A stretch of 64,000 nucleotides of DNA from Acidobacteriota bacterium (lineage in GTDB: Bacteria > Acidobacteriota > Terriglobia > Versatilivoradales > Versatilivoraceae), in NCBI GenBank assembly GCA_028875575.1, contig JAPPDF010000042.1, positions 1 to 64,000 on the forward strand, written 5' to 3'. The notes under the pieces are model-generated. The model did no database searches. It was given only the letters and a program-made list of their open reading frames with translations, and was not told the DNA's origin. The position numbers and the translations under genes are program-made. Shown here one piece after another: positions 1-10,271 of this stretch; the first letter of the stretch is position 1; each line of letters starts with the position of its first letter.

Positions 1-2045
1 TGTTCGAGCAAAACAGCGGGGTGTTTCCGTTCGGGGAGGAACGCCAGCAGTTCCTGGGGCGTGTGGACCACACGGTGGGGGATGGACACACGCTGTTCAG
101 CCGGGTCAACTGGACCAGCCAGGACAGCGAGAATACGCAGTTCGGATCGCTGGTCTCCTACAGCCGCGGCCGGAACATCCACATCAACGATTTCGGGGTG
201 GCACTGGGCAATACGCTGCTGATCAGTCCGGAGCTGGCCAGCGAAACCCTGGTGGGAGTCAACTATCACGACTCCGGCGTGTATCCGACCGACCCCTATG
301 GCCCGTCGATCGACATCAACGGATTCGGCCTGTTCGGAAGAGACCTGATCATGCCGACCCGCGTCGTGGAACGGGCCGGCCAGGTGCGGCAGAATTTCAC
401 TCGAACTTCCGGCCCGCATACCTACAAGTTCGGGGTCGACGTCGGGGGCTCGCGTTTCAGCATCAGGTCGGAAACCTTTTTCGGAGGGCGCTTTCAGTTC
501 GGCGAGGCTGTGCCTCTGTCCCTTATAGTCGATAACGCCATCGGCGGAGGGGGGGCGCAGCTCCTGCAGGGCGCTCTGACGGCGTTCGGACAGCCCCAGC
601 TTGCAGCCGCGGTGGACGAACCGATCTCGTCCCTGCAGGCCTATGCCCTGGGGCTGCCGCTCATTTACCAGCAAGGCTTCGGCGAGCCCTACTGGATCGG
701 ATGGAAGAACTATTTCAACTTCTTCGCCGAAGCCTCCTGGCGCCTGAGACCCAATCTGCAACTGACGCTGGGCGGCCGTCACGAGTTCGAGGTTAAGACG
801 CGGTTCCCGACCGACAAGAACAACTTGGCGCCCAGGTTGGGTTTCGCCTGGAGCCCCGATCCAAGGATGGTGGTACGCGGGGGCTTCGGCATTTACTACG
901 CCAGGATCGAAAGCCAGATCACCTACATCCGGGACCTGCTGGGAGAGGCGGGTGATATCTTCCAGATATTCATCCCGCTGACCGGTTTATCCGGTATCAA
1001 CAGCGCGCTGACCGGCGATCTGCTCACCTCGGCAGAGATCTACCAAACCGCCCTGCAGCGGGGCATCCTGGGGACTCGGACCATCACGCCTCAGGACCTG
1101 GCCATCCACGGGATCGATCCGGGACCGGGGCTTCCCCTGCGGGTGCAGTTCGATGTGGCCGACGACACCGTCAATCCCTATTCCCAGCAGGCCAGCCTCG
1201 AGATCCAGCGCGAGGTGGCCGACGGCTACACCGTCTCGCTGGGATACAACTTCAACCGGGGGGTGCACATCATCCGCCCCCTGGACACCAACGTCTACCA
1301 GGCGGGAACCAACGAGCTGGGACGCCCCATCGTGGGCTTTCACAATCCGCTGGTGCTGCAGAACAACATCTACGGCAGTTGGGCCAATTCCTCCTACCAC
1401 GCCTTTATGGCCCAGTTCCGGAAACGCTTCTTCGACGGATTCACCCTCTCGGCCCACTACACCTGGAGCAAGACCATGGACGAGAACACCGACTACAACT
1501 CCTCGTTCCAGCCGCACTTGCAGTGGGACGCCAAGGCCGAGTGGGCCTTGTCTTCCTTCCACCGGAAACACAACTTCGTAGCCTACACCGTGGTGGATCT
1601 CCCCTGGAGATCGGGCTCCGGGGGCGGATTGGGTCACGCCCTCATCCGGGACTTCACGGTCTCGGCCATTGCCAGCGCCCGCTCGGGTGCTCCCTTCAAT
1701 CTCAACTCGGGCTTCGACAACGTGGGCGACCGCCACAACGACACCCACCGTCCCTGGGGCGTAGGCCGCAACGTCGGCATGGGGCCCGACTTCTTCTCTT
1801 TCGATCTCCGGCTGAACCGGGAGATTCCGCTGACCGAGACCTGGACACTGGGGCTGATCGCCGAGGCCTTCAATCTGTTCAACCGCACCAACTTCAAGCA
1901 CATCAACAGCACGGTCGGCGACGTGAGCATCGATGAGCTTCCCTCCCGGCTGGTGGGCCGCCGGGGACCGGTCACCGAGCCCTTCTCCTTCACGGCGGCA
2001 TTCGATCCGAGGCAGTTCCAGTTGTCGCTCAGACTAAATTTCTAG
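1..2045 (+). CDS. TonB-dependent receptor (Oar-like), C-terminal part
   Basis: The gene is cut by the left edge of the window; the reading frame is open from base 3, so the true start lies upstream. About 680 residues remain, rich in alternating aromatic and polar residues typical of outer-membrane beta-strands. The protein ends in LSLRLNF, a terminal phenylalanine as expected for a BAM-assembled barrel. Segments such as NLAPRLGFAWSPDP, GGFGIYYAR and LFNRTNFKH are typical of the large TonB-dependent receptors abundant in Acidobacteriota, which usually carry an N-terminal carboxypeptidase-regulatory-like domain (not visible here). It is likely an outer-membrane importer for an unidentified ligand, energised by TonB-ExbBD. 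The family is clear; the substrate cannot be inferred. Confidence 0.85.
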   Translation, partial: FEQNSGVFPFGEERQQFLGRVDHTVGDGHTLFSRVNWTSQDSENTQFGSLVSYSRGRNIHINDFGVALGNTLLISPELASETLVGVNYHDSGVYPTDPYGPSIDINGFGLFGRDLIMPTRVVERAGQVRQNFTRTSGPHTYKFGVDVGGSRFSIRSETFFGGRFQFGEAVPLSLIVDNAIGGGGAQLLQGALTAFGQPQLAAAVDEPISSLQAYALGLPLIYQQGFGEPYWIGWKNYFNFFAEASWRLRPNLQLTLGGRHEFEVKTRFPTDKNNLAPRLGFAWSPDPRMVVRGGFGIYYARIESQITYIRDLLGEAGDIFQIFIPLTGLSGINSALTGDLLTSAEIYQTALQRGILGTRTITPQDLAIHGIDPGPGLPLRVQFDVADDTVNPYSQQASLEIQREVADGYTVSLGYNFNRGVHIIRPLDTNVYQAGTNELGRPIVGFHNPLVLQNNIYGSWANSSYHAFMAQFRKRFFDGFTLSAHYTWSKTMDENTDYNSSFQPHLQWDAKAEWALSSFHRKHNFVAYTVVDLPWRSGSGGGLGHALIRDFTVSAIASARSGAPFNLNSGFDNVGDRHNDTHRPWGVGRNVGMGPDFFSFDLRLNREIPLTETWTLGLIAEAFNLFNRTNFKHINSTVGDVSIDELPSRLVGRRGPVTEPFSFTAAFDPRQFQLSLRLNF

Positions 2046-2169
2046 CGGCTCGCAGGCTGAGCGGAACCAACACCCGTCGATTCAACGAGATTGGGGATAC
2101 CCCTGGCAACTCAACGAGTCGAATCGTGGCGACCTGTGTCGCGATTTCGTTCTGAGGCCTGCCTTCTCC

Positions 2170-3150
2170 TCAACGCCCCCGCTTCAGGTCTTGCTGCAGC
2201 AGGCGGTCGACCAGACGCTTCAGGAACTCGTCGGTTTGAATCGACATGGCCACTCGGCTGTTGGGGGGACGGCTTTCGTCGATGACCGTGAATCCCTCGG
2301 CGGTGGTGCGGACGTGGGCGGCGCGGGTGCGAAACAGCTCCGGCCACAGAACCATGCCGATGGGAACGGGGTCGAAGAGGATGGGTGTTTCCCGCCCCCA
2401 TAGGCGGTAGAGGGCCTGAAGCGCGTCGGTCAGGGGGGAACGGTGGGACCAGAGGGCGTGACGTTGCTCGGCCTTCAACTCGACGAAAGCGGTGACGTCC
2501 AGGCCGGCGTAGGTGATCGGGGACGTTGAGGACGACAGGCTGCGGGCCGAGGGGATATCGGCCCGCACGTTCCACTCGGCCGAAGGAACGGGGCTGCTGC
2601 CGTATCCCAGGTAGAAGGAACCGAACATGGAGTAGACCTGCTTGGCCAGTTGTAGCACCTCAGGGTCTTTTTGAAGCAGGTCAGCCAGGTTGGATACGGG
2701 ACCGACGGATATCAGGGTGATCTGCCCTGGATGTCGGCGCAGTTGGTCGGCAATGAAGTCGGCAGCCGGTGTATCGATCGGTTCGAGCGCTGAAAAACCC
2801 TCCGCCCAGGAAAACTGCCTGGGATCGGGCCCTGTGATTTCCGGGTGACCCACCACCAGAGAGGTCGATCTGCCTAGGGCAACCGGGATCTCCTCGCGCC
2901 CGGTTTCGTAAAGGAGACGACAAGCCAGCCGGCCTCTCTCTTGGGTTTGGCCGTGTCCCAGAGTGATCCCCAAGATCTCGAATTCCGGACTGGCCAGCAG
3001 CAGCGCCAGGGCAAAGGCGTCGTCGACGTCGGAGCCCAGATCGGAGTCCAGGATGACCTTGATGGGCTCGGCCCGTGCGGTGGGTTGAATGATCATGGCC
3101 AAGAGTGCGAGGCACAGGAGGGCGGGAATTGACAGGGTTCGAATGGTCAA
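2170..3150 (-). CDS. Exported nucleoside hydrolase family protein
   Basis: Inosine/uridine-preferring nucleoside hydrolase fold, which cleaves the N-glycosidic bond of ribonucleosides. The calcium-binding Asp cluster is present near the mature N-terminus (DSDLGSDVDDAFAL), followed by GITLGHGQ and, later, the SVGPVSNLADLL and EWNVRADIPSAR segments that match the family core. A hydrophobic leader (about residues 5-25, ending ARA) predicts export, so it may salvage nucleosides or a nucleoside-like substrate in the periplasm. The TTG at 3150 is chosen because AGGGAG lies 6 nt upstream; a TTG at 3177 is possible but lacks a ribosome site. About 326 aa, usual family length. It stands alone, with the SLC13 gene upstream on the same strand. 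Confidence 0.8.
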   Translation of the reverse strand: MTIRTLSIPALLCLALLAMIIQPTARAEPIKVILDSDLGSDVDDAFALALLLASPEFEILGITLGHGQTQERGRLACRLLYETGREEIPVALGRSTSLVVGHPEITGPDPRQFSWAEGFSALEPIDTPAADFIADQLRRHPGQITLISVGPVSNLADLLQKDPEVLQLAKQVYSMFGSFYLGYGSSPVPSAEWNVRADIPSARSLSSSTSPITYAGLDVTAFVELKAEQRHALWSHRSPLTDALQALYRLWGRETPILFDPVPIGMVLWPELFRTRAAHVRTTAEGFTVIDESRPPNSRVAMSIQTDEFLKRLVDRLLQQDLKRGR

Positions 3151-3210
3151 TGTTGGCTCCCTATCGCTGCCGTGCAATCCGGCGGGGCGGGTCCCTCCAA
3201 TGCAATCGGG

Positions 3211-4989
3211 TTAATTGAAGGGCCAGATGCGGGGGATCAACAGGGTGGCCGCGATCCAGCTGATGAGGCTCAGCCATGCTCCCACCTTGAAGTAATCGGT
3301 GAACCGGTATCCCCCGGGGCCGTACACCATGGTGTTGGTCTGATAGCCGATGGGCGTCAGGAAACTGCAAGAGGCGGCAAAGGCCACGCAAAAGGCAAAG
3401 GGCCGGGGATCCCAACCGCCCTGATGGGCAATGGAGATGGCGATAGGGGTCAACAAAGCCGCGGTGGCGTTGTTGGACATGATCTCGGTCATCCCCATGG
3501 TCAACAGGTAGAGCACGGCGATCAGCGCCACCGGTCCCAGGGCGCCGGACCACCCCACCAGGCTGTCGGCAATGAGGTTGGCCGTCCCGGTTTTTTCCAT
3601 GGCCGTTCCCAGGGCAAGGGTTCCCCCGATCAGGATGACAATGCGCCAGTCCACGGCCAGGTAGGCCTGCCGGAGAGTCAGGCACCGGGTAAAGACCATC
3701 AGCAGGGCGCCCGTGAGGGCCGCCACCACGATGTCCAGTTTCTGGGAGGCCGCGGCGGCAATCACTCCCAGAAAGATCAGGACCGCGAGGGGCAGCTTGC
3801 TGAAGCGGAAATCGGAACCTTGAGATTCCTCCAGGATCAGCATGAAATCGGAGTCCTGCCTCAAGTTGCCCAGAATTGCCTTGTGCACCTGGACCAGCAG
3901 CATGTCTCCCACACGCAAGCGTACCCGCCCCAGCTTGTCCCGGATCTGGCTTCCGTGTCTTCGGATCGCCAGCGCCGTGGCCTGGTAGCGCTGCCGGAAG
4001 TTGGCTTCCTTCAGCGTCCGCCCGATCAGGAAAGAGTCGGGTGAAATGACGGCCTCGGCCAGGGTGATGTCTTCCGATTTCAGGTCGCGGTCGCTCAGCT
4101 TGACCTCAGCCAGGATGTCGACCCCTTCGGTATCGCGAATCTTGAGGATATTCTCCAGGTTCCCTTTCACGATCAGAATGTCGCCTCCGCTGAGCCGGAT
4201 GTCCTGAAGGAACAAGCGGAGCTTCTCCTGGCCGCGCTGGATTTCCAGGACCTCGATGTCCAGCAGTTGGCTGAAATCGGTCTCTCGCAGGGTCTTGTCC
4301 AGCAGCGGGGAATCCGCCCGAATCACCAGCTCCGTCAGGTATTCGCGTAGCCGGTAACCCTCGGTGAGACTGGCTTCGGTGGGCCGGTAGGGGAGATTCC
4401 TCTGTCCGATGGCGAGCATGTAGACGGCTCCCAGGCCCAACAGGACCAGCCCCAGACCGGTGAACTCGAACATCTGGAGCGGAGGACTGGCCCCGGAAGC
4501 GTAGATGGTGCCGACGATGATGTTGGTCGAGGTGCCAATGTAGGTGCAGGCGCCGCCCAGGATGGCCGCGTAGGAGAGCGGAAGCAGCATTTTGGAGGGG
4601 CTCAGCTTCTTTTCCCTGGCAATATTCAGGACCAGGGGGATAAACATGGCCACCGCCGCCGTGTTGCTGATGAAGGCGGAAAGCAGGGCGACCACCGGGA
4701 AGATCACCGCCAATTGGCTGAACTCGGAGGATCCGCCCAGCGCCGAGACTTTCTGTCCCAGTTTCGCCACCGCCCCGGTTCGGAGAAGGCCGGCGCTCAG
4801 GACCATCATGGCCGCCACCGTGACCGGCGCCGGGTGGCTGAAGCCCGAGAATCCCTCGGCGGGGGTCAGCACCCCGGTCAGTATCAGTGACCCCACCACC
4901 AGCAGAGCCGTCAGGTCTATCGGGACCAGCTCGGTTACGAAAAGGACCAGGGCCAACAACAAGATGGCTGAGACAAGCAGTGTCTCCAC
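3211..4989 (-). CDS. SLC13/DASS-type transporter with two TrkA-C (RCK_C) domains
   Basis: Integral membrane protein of about 592 aa. Two halves of hydrophobic helices flank a hydrophilic middle (about residues 200-390) holding two TrkA-C-like domains, each ending in a GDxLLV/I-type strand (GGDILIVKG, VGDMLLVQV). The signature helix-break motifs occur once per half: SNTAAVAMF with IGTSTN, and SNNATAALL with TPIGYQTN. This architecture belongs to sodium-coupled anion transporters (dicarboxylate, sulfate or related); the substrate is unknown. The GTG at 4989 follows GGGGGAG by 8 nt and is preferred to the TTG at 5010, which lacks a clear ribosome site. The gene diverges from the exported protein at 5157. 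Confidence 0.8.
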   Translation of the reverse strand: METLLVSAILLLALVLFVTELVPIDLTALLVVGSLILTGVLTPAEGFSGFSHPAPVTVAAMMVLSAGLLRTGAVAKLGQKVSALGGSSEFSQLAVIFPVVALLSAFISNTAAVAMFIPLVLNIAREKKLSPSKMLLPLSYAAILGGACTYIGTSTNIIVGTIYASGASPPLQMFEFTGLGLVLLGLGAVYMLAIGQRNLPYRPTEASLTEGYRLREYLTELVIRADSPLLDKTLRETDFSQLLDIEVLEIQRGQEKLRLFLQDIRLSGGDILIVKGNLENILKIRDTEGVDILAEVKLSDRDLKSEDITLAEAVISPDSFLIGRTLKEANFRQRYQATALAIRRHGSQIRDKLGRVRLRVGDMLLVQVHKAILGNLRQDSDFMLILEESQGSDFRFSKLPLAVLIFLGVIAAAASQKLDIVVAALTGALLMVFTRCLTLRQAYLAVDWRIVILIGGTLALGTAMEKTGTANLIADSLVGWSGALGPVALIAVLYLLTMGMTEIMSNNATAALLTPIAISIAHQGGWDPRPFAFCVAFAASCSFLTPIGYQTNTMVYGPGGYRFTDYFKVGAWLSLISWIAATLLIPRIWPFN

Positions 4990-5144
4990 GGTCGTTCTCC
5001 CCCGCTTCAAGGACGGGAGCGGTTCTCACCGTTCAAAGCGCTGCCCTCGGCGGGACTTGGGAATTTCCGCCGCCGTCCCGTGTTCTTCCACGGTCCGACG
5101 GCTTCACCGAAGCGGGAATCGGCGAGGCGCCGCGGTTGCGGCGT

Positions 5145-5150
5145 TATAAT
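5145..5150 (+). promoter_or_regulatory. Perfect -10 hexamer, possible leaderless start
   Basis: TATAAT ends 6 nt before the ATG at 5157, so transcription would begin at or next to the start codon. No convincing -35 hexamer or Shine-Dalgarno sequence is visible. This suggests a leaderless mRNA for the gene at 5157. Confidence 0.45.
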
Positions 5151-5156
5151 GCCACC

Positions 5157-6032
5157 ATGGTCCGGAAATTGCTAATTTGGATCCTTCTGGTTCCGGTCTG
5201 CGGAAAGGGGGGCGACGGGAGAGCGGATGAGACCCCGACACCTGCGCGACTGGATGCGATTTTGAAGCAAGTGATCGAGAACCAGATGAAGAACGATCGA
5301 GCCCGCTACCGCTATTTGTACGAGGAAAAGGCAGTCGAGGACCGCTACGACTCCAGCGGAAACATCGAGAAGTCGGTTACCAGAATCTATCACTGGATTC
5401 ACACCGAGTTGGAGTCCTTCTCCAAGCTGATTTCCATCAATGGCGCTCGTTACGACCGGCAGTATCTTCGAGCCCAGGACAACGCCATCCAGCGGTCCAT
5501 CTCCGATGCCGAGCGGCTCTCTCCCCAAAAACGGAAGGCCACAATCGCCAGAACCCAGCGGGAACGTGACAGGCAAATGCAGACCGAAATCTTTCGCAAC
5601 CTGTTGGCGGCTTTTCGTTTTGCTGTGACAGGCAGGGAACACGTGAATGGGTGGGAGACCCTGGTGCTGGACTTTGAGCCGCGAGCGGGCTTCGAGCCAC
5701 CCTCCTTCCGTTCCGCCTTTCTGAGAAGTCTGAGCGGGAAGCTCTGGGTCACGAGGGAGTCCCACCAGCCGATTCGGTTGACGGGGAGGCTCGGCGAGGA
5801 TGTCCGATTCGTGGGAGGCCTGTTCGGCAGTCTCGAGAAAGGCGCCACCATCACCCTGGAGCAGGCCGATATCGGCAACGGCCTCTGGCTCCCTACCTTT
5901 ACCACCGTAACCTACCGGCGGAGCCTTCTCTTCAAAGGCACCCACCGCAGGGAGACCAGTCTGTTTCGCGACTACCGCCTGAATCCCGGAATCGGTCCCA
6001 GCGATCAGGTCGAGGTCGAGAGCCTGGACTGA
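5157..6032 (+). CDS. Exported protein of unknown function
   Basis: About 291 aa with an N-terminal hydrophobic stretch (LLIWILLVPVC) and then a soluble, charged domain. The first part is rich in Arg, Tyr and Asp (DRARYRYLYEEKAVEDRYD); the second is beta-rich with LTGRLGEDVRF and LWLPTFTTVTYRR segments. Its general plan (leader, helical part, then repeated beta-strands ending in a 'YRR...F..YR' pattern) resembles outer-membrane-lipoprotein-sorting-like proteins of Acidobacteriota, but I do not recognise a defined family. The ATG at 5157 is chosen because it precedes the leader peptide and follows a TATAAT box; upstream codons in frame would add an uncharacteristic Pro/Arg-rich extension. It is divergent from the SLC13 gene and followed by the acnA promoter. 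Confidence 0.65.
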   Translation: MVRKLLIWILLVPVCGKGGDGRADETPTPARLDAILKQVIENQMKNDRARYRYLYEEKAVEDRYDSSGNIEKSVTRIYHWIHTELESFSKLISINGARYDRQYLRAQDNAIQRSISDAERLSPQKRKATIARTQRERDRQMQTEIFRNLLAAFRFAVTGREHVNGWETLVLDFEPRAGFEPPSFRSAFLRSLSGKLWVTRESHQPIRLTGRLGEDVRFVGGLFGSLEKGATITLEQADIGNGLWLPTFTTVTYRRSLLFKGTHRRETSLFRDYRLNPGIGPSDQVEVESLD

Positions 6033-6064
6033 GCCGAAGCCCCGATTGGACGCCCCCTGCGCCT

Positions 6065-6094
6065 CTTGACAGGTCGGCGGACCAGCGCATATTC
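6065..6094 (+). promoter_or_regulatory. Sigma-70-type promoter of acnA
   Basis: TTGACA (6065-6070), an 18-nt spacer and TATTCT (6089-6094). It lies 48 nt upstream of the preferred acnA start and after the stop of the preceding gene. Confidence 0.6.
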
Positions 6095-6141
6095 TCGCGG
6101 CTGCAGTTGCGGACCAGGGTAAGCTATTGGGGCGGGGTACC

Positions 6142-8838
6142 GTGAGCCACAATCTCTACAACTCCTTTCAGGAATTCGGCCCGGGAAATGGCCGAACGGG
6201 GCGTTTCTATTCGCTGCCTCAATTGGAACGGCGGGGAATCGGCTCCATCTCCCGGCTGCCGGTCAGTCTCCGAATCGTTCTGGAATCCCTGCTCCGCAAT
6301 TTTGACGGCAACAGGATCACGGAGCAGGATATTCATGCCCTGGCCAACTGGAAGGCCACCGGGACTCGCACGCGGGAAATCCCGTTTGTGGTGGCCCGCA
6401 TCGTGCTCCAGGACTTCACCGGCGTCCCCCTGCTGGTCGATCTTGCCGCCATGAGATCCGCGGTGGCCCGAATGGGCGGACAGCCGAAACGGGTCGAACC
6501 CCTGGTCCCGGTGGACCTGGTGGTGGACCATTCCATACAGGTGGATTACTCGGGAAGCCCCCAGGCGCTGCAACTGAACATGGAGATGGAATTCCGGCGC
6601 AACCGGGCCCGCTATCAGTTCCTGAAGTGGGGAATGCAGGCCTTCGACCAGTTCAGAGTCATACCGCCCGGGGTGGGAATCGTGCATCAGGTCAACCTGG
6701 AATACCTGGCCCAGGGGGTTGTGGAAAAAGAAGGGATCTACTACCCGGATACCCTGGTGGGCACAGATTCCCACACCACCATGATCAATGGATTGGGGAT
6801 CCTGGGCTGGGGGGTCGGGGGCATCGAGGCCGAAGCAGGAATGCTGGGGCAACCCGTTTACATATTGACTCCCGACGTGGTCGGGGTTCACCTGACCGGG
6901 AGTCTCCGCGAGGGGGTGACGGCCACCGACCTGGTTCTGAAGTGCACCGAGATGCTGCGGAAAGCCAAAGTGGTGGGAAAGTTCGTGGAATATTTCGGCG
7001 AGGGAGCGACCTCCCTGCCGGTAACCGACCGGGCCACCATCGCCAACATGGCTCCCGAGTATGGGGCAACCATCGGTTTCTTCCCGGTAGACGAGGAGAC
7101 CTGCAGCTATCTCCTGGCAACCGGGAGGAGTGGCCAACAGGTGGAGGCATTTCGCAACTACTACAAGGCCCAGGGCCTCTTCGGTATTCCGCGCCAGAGA
7201 GACTGTGACTACACCCGGGTCCTGGAAGTGGACCTGGGGGAGATCCGGCCCTCGGTAGCCGGTCCCAGGCGTCCCCAGGACCGGCTTGAGCTCGACCAGC
7301 TCAAACCGAAGTTCCGGGAACTGCTGAGCCGGCCTCTCAGTGAGGGAGGATTTGAGCAGGAACCCTCTGCATTGAAAAAGCGTTACCCGCTGGGAACTCC
7401 ATCCGGCGCCTCGGTTGTGGGCCATGGCGACGTGTTAATCGCGGCCATCACCTCCTGCACGAATACCTCCAATCCGGGAGTGATGCTGGCTGCCGGGCTG
7501 CTGGCCAGGAATGCCGTGGAGAAGGGCCTGAGCATAGGCCCCACCGTCAAGAGATCCCTGGCTCCAGGCTCTCGAGTGGTCTCCAGCTACCTGGAAAACA
7601 CCGGATTGCAGCCCTACCTGGATCGGCTCGGCTTCAACCTGGTCGGCTACGGGTGCACCACCTGCATCGGCAATTCCGGTCCTCTAGATCCGGATATCGA
7701 ACGGGTGGTGACCGGCAACGATCTGGTTGCCGCCAGCGTCCTGAGCGGCAACCGTAACTTCGAAGCCAGGGTCCACCCCAACATCAAGGCCAATTTCCTG
7801 ATGAGTCCCCCCTTGGTGGTTGCCTTTGGGCTGGCCGGGCGCATCGATATCGATCTGTCCTCCGAACCCATCGGACGGGGCAGCGACGGGGAGGAGGTCT
7901 ACCTCAAGGACATCTGGCCCAGCCTTCAGGAGGTGAGCGATCTGATGTCGGCGGCCTTCGACCCCGAGACCTTTCGCCGGATGTACGGGGACTCCACCGG
8001 TTCCAACGGCGGGTGGCAGGAGATCCCCGCCAGCCGGGGAGACCTTTTCGAGTGGGATTCCGATTCGACCTACATCCAGGAACCGCCCTTTTTTGAAGAC
8101 TTCTCCCCCGGAGCCGGGGAGGTGGGGGATATCAAGGGCGCCCGTCCCCTGGCAATACTTGGGGACTCGGTGACTACCGACCATATCAGTCCGGCGGGGG
8201 CCATTGCACAGGCGTCTCCGGCCGGCGCCTACCTGGTGGAGCGTGGGGTTGCCGCCAGGGATTTCAACAGCTATGGCTCGCGCCGGGGCAATGACCGGGT
8301 CATGACTCGCGGCACCTTTGCCAACGTGCGCATCAAGAACCTGATGGTGCCGGGAATCGAGGGAGGTTTTACCCGCTACCAGCCGGACGGAAGCCGAATG
8401 ACCATCTACGAGGCGGCGCTGCGCTACCGGGAGCAGGGCACTCCCCTCATCGTACTGGCCGGTCAGGAGTATGGAACCGGCAGTTCCCGCGACTGGGCGG
8501 CCAAGGGGACCCGGCTGCTGGGGGTCCGGGCCGTGGTCGCCCGGAGCTTCGAGCGCATCCATCGCAGCAACCTGGTGGGGATGGGAGTGCTGCCCTGCCA
8601 ATTCCAGGAGGGAACCGGCGCCGATTCACTCCGCCTGGATGGCAGCGAAGTCTTCGACCTGGTTGGAATCGAGTCCGAGATCCAACCCCGGCAACAGGTC
8701 CATCTGGTGGTGCACCGGCCCGGCGGCCAGACCGAAACGGTCCCGGTTACGGTGCGCATCGATACACCGGTGGAAGTCGAATATTACCGCCACCAGGGCA
8801 TCCTGCCCTACGTGCTGAGCGGATTGTTGACGACCTGA
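6142..8838 (+). CDS. acnA: Aconitate hydratase A
   Basis: Full-length cytosolic-type aconitase of about 898 aa, interconverting citrate and isocitrate through cis-aconitate in the TCA cycle. The [4Fe-4S] ligands are visible: the Cys of [10 protein letters not shown] and the two Cys of [12 protein letters not shown]. Substrate-binding segments [21 protein letters not shown], here split as [11 protein letters not shown] and [18 protein letters not shown], are intact, as is the swivelling C-terminal domain ([29 protein letters not shown]). GTG at 6142 gives the usual N-terminus (SHNLYNSF); TTG at 6127 is a possible alternative five codons longer. The gene has its own promoter and appears to be monocistronic. 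Confidence 0.95.
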   Translation: MSHNLYNSFQEFGPGNGRTGRFYSLPQLERRGIGSISRLPVSLRIVLESLLRNFDGNRITEQDIHALANWKATGTRTREIPFVVARIVLQDFTGVPLLVDLAAMRSAVARMGGQPKRVEPLVPVDLVVDHSIQVDYSGSPQALQLNMEMEFRRNRARYQFLKWGMQAFDQFRVIPPGVGIVHQVNLEYLAQGVVEKEGIYYPDTLVGTDSHTTMINGLGILGWGVGGIEAEAGMLGQPVYILTPDVVGVHLTGSLREGVTATDLVLKCTEMLRKAKVVGKFVEYFGEGATSLPVTDRATIANMAPEYGATIGFFPVDEETCSYLLATGRSGQQVEAFRNYYKAQGLFGIPRQRDCDYTRVLEVDLGEIRPSVAGPRRPQDRLELDQLKPKFRELLSRPLSEGGFEQEPSALKKRYPLGTPSGASVVGHGDVLIAAITSCTNTSNPGVMLAAGLLARNAVEKGLSIGPTVKRSLAPGSRVVSSYLENTGLQPYLDRLGFNLVGYGCTTCIGNSGPLDPDIERVVTGNDLVAASVLSGNRNFEARVHPNIKANFLMSPPLVVAFGLAGRIDIDLSSEPIGRGSDGEEVYLKDIWPSLQEVSDLMSAAFDPETFRRMYGDSTGSNGGWQEIPASRGDLFEWDSDSTYIQEPPFFEDFSPGAGEVGDIKGARPLAILGDSVTTDHISPAGAIAQASPAGAYLVERGVAARDFNSYGSRRGNDRVMTRGTFANVRIKNLMVPGIEGGFTRYQPDGSRMTIYEAALRYREQGTPLIVLAGQEYGTGSSRDWAAKGTRLLGVRAVVARSFERIHRSNLVGMGVLPCQFQEGTGADSLRLDGSEVFDLVGIESEIQPRQQVHLVVHRPGGQTETVPVTVRIDTPVEVEYYRHQGILPYVLSGLLTT

Positions 8839-8948
8839 CCCTGCTGTCAGGATGCAGGCGGCGAACAGCCGGCCGCCCGACTTCTCTCCAATCTCCGCCC
8901 TGCGCTCCTTGCAATTCCTGCCTGAGAACCCCCGCTGTGCAATACAAG

Positions 8949-9683
8949 TCAACGCGATGGGGGCAGTTTCTGTTCCATCCTTTCGAAATCCGGGGGGACC
9001 TTCAGCTTGAAGATCCGGTCCTGAAGGCCGGGATTGATTTCGACGTTGGACAGCAGGATGGTGTGGTAGTCGCCGCTGGCCTCGAAGATTCGTGTCTGGA
9101 TGGGGATCCAATACTTGTGGTCCACCCACAGCTGGATCCGAGGGAACATGCCCTGGGTAGCGGTGGATCTGGGGTTGAGTTCCAGCAGAGAGGCCGCCCG
9201 GCTGTCGACCGGTTCCGTCTTGAGATGGCGGACGTCGTTGTCCCTGCGGATGCTTCGGCCGGAGCGGCCGATCCAGAACAGGGGCAACTTGGCCGTTGCC
9301 GAGCCATTGCCGGTGTCAACTTCCTGGTAGCGTTTGATTCGGGGCTCCAGAATGCTTACTTTCCCTTTTTCCAGAAGTATGATGCTGGGAACCGGCTCCT
9401 GATATTCAATCTTGAAGGCGCTTTTCCGGCGGCTCTTCTTGTAAAAAAGCTTGCCGGCTTTCTCAGCCACGTCCTCAACCACTATGGTCACCTTGGTCTG
9501 TTTCAGATCGGCAGTCAAGCTATTCAAGGTCTTGGCCCTGGCATCCATGCGATCCAGCACTCGCCTGGCCTCGGCCGACAGCTTGCTTTGTGCCAGTCCC
9601 TCTACCGCACCTGCAGACCCGACCGCCATCAGGATTGCAAGCGCCTGTGCCATGCGGGTCCGGTACCGGGTCTTACCTCTCAT
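8949..9683 (-). CDS. lolA: LolA-like periplasmic lipoprotein carrier
   Basis: About 244 aa with an N-terminal signal peptide (MAQALAILMAVGSAGAVEGLAQ) and the LolA pattern: an amphipathic helix (EARRVLDRMDARAKTL), then SLTADLKQTKV, GKLFYKK, FKIEYQEP and PSIILLEKGKVSILEP strands that make the half-barrel lipid cradle. LolA ferries lipoproteins from the LolCDE ABC complex across the periplasm to the outer membrane. The ATG at 9683 has AGGAG 6 nt upstream. It lies downstream, on the same strand, of a LolD/LolC-type ABC pair and a LolB-like lipoprotein gene, which supports a joint role. The family is clear; orthology to LolA rather than to a related lipid carrier is less certain. Confidence 0.75.
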   Translation of the reverse strand: MRGKTRYRTRMAQALAILMAVGSAGAVEGLAQSKLSAEARRVLDRMDARAKTLNSLTADLKQTKVTIVVEDVAEKAGKLFYKKSRRKSAFKIEYQEPVPSIILLEKGKVSILEPRIKRYQEVDTGNGSATAKLPLFWIGRSGRSIRRDNDVRHLKTEPVDSRAASLLELNPRSTATQGMFPRIQLWVDHKYWIPIQTRIFEASGDYHTILLSNVEINPGLQDRIFKLKVPPDFERMEQKLPPSR

Positions 9684-9789
9684 AGCATCTCCTGATCCGG
9701 TGATTCCACCGGGTGAGACCAACCGAGGATATAACACAGTCGTGGGGCATATCGGGGCGGTGGGTCTCAGACTCTTTGGACTGAACCGA

Positions 9790-10197
9790 CTATTCGGGGT
9801 TGGGTTCGGTTGTGCTCACCCAAACGGAATGTCCGACCGTCTCTCCATTGCCGCTCACGACAGGTTTGATGTCGGCGACCACAAACGGTTGATTCAATAT
9901 TTTCTCGATTTGGGTCCGGGCGGTGTGCATCAGACGGGTCTCATTCTGGCCGGCCGGGATCAGGCGAGCGCTGACGAAGAATACCCACTTGCCCTGCTCA
10001 AACCGGGTATAGGAGATGTCCTGCGGTCCCACTGGCGCCGCGGGAGTCGGGGTTGGGGCGGGTTGGTCGTGAAATACACTGCCGGGTGTGAGGAATACGA
10101 AGAGCAGAATTGCGGCGCACATGACGTCGTAAGGGAAGGTGCCGCGGTTGTAGGACCACAATACAACAGAACCCAGTCCTTCGAGGAAGCGTCCCAT
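9790..10197 (-). CDS. Small membrane-anchored protein of unknown function
   Basis: About 135 aa. An N-terminal part with one transmembrane helix (CAAILLFVFLTPGSVF) is followed by a Pro/Ala linker (APTPTPAAPVG) and a small alpha/beta domain carrying FVVADIKPVVSGNG. It sits between the ABC ATPase and LolA genes on the same strand. ATG at 10197 precedes MGRFLEGLG; an upstream in-frame extension would run towards the 245-bp repeat. I do not recognise the family. A role in the neighbouring transport system is only suggested by position. Confidence 0.5.
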   Translation of the reverse strand: MGRFLEGLGSVVLWSYNRGTFPYDVMCAAILLFVFLTPGSVFHDQPAPTPTPAAPVGPQDISYTRFEQGKWVFFVSARLIPAGQNETRLMHTARTQIEKILNQPFVVADIKPVVSGNGETVGHSVWVSTTEPNPE

Positions 10198-10271
10198 TAG
10201 ACCCCGCCCTGACGTATTGCACCGAGCCGGCCGGTCGCCACCGAATCTGGCTGCGAAGATCGCTTGACGCC

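Noticed and set aside
987-1901. 304-aa open frame opposite the TonB receptor gene
   Set aside because: Shadow of a high-GC gene: Gly/Val/Glu-rich without a fold or ribosome site, fully inside the receptor frame.
5151-5160. Eukaryotic Kozak-like GCCACCATGG at the start of the exported protein gene
   Set aside because: Chance match in a bacterial context; all neighbours are bacterial genes.
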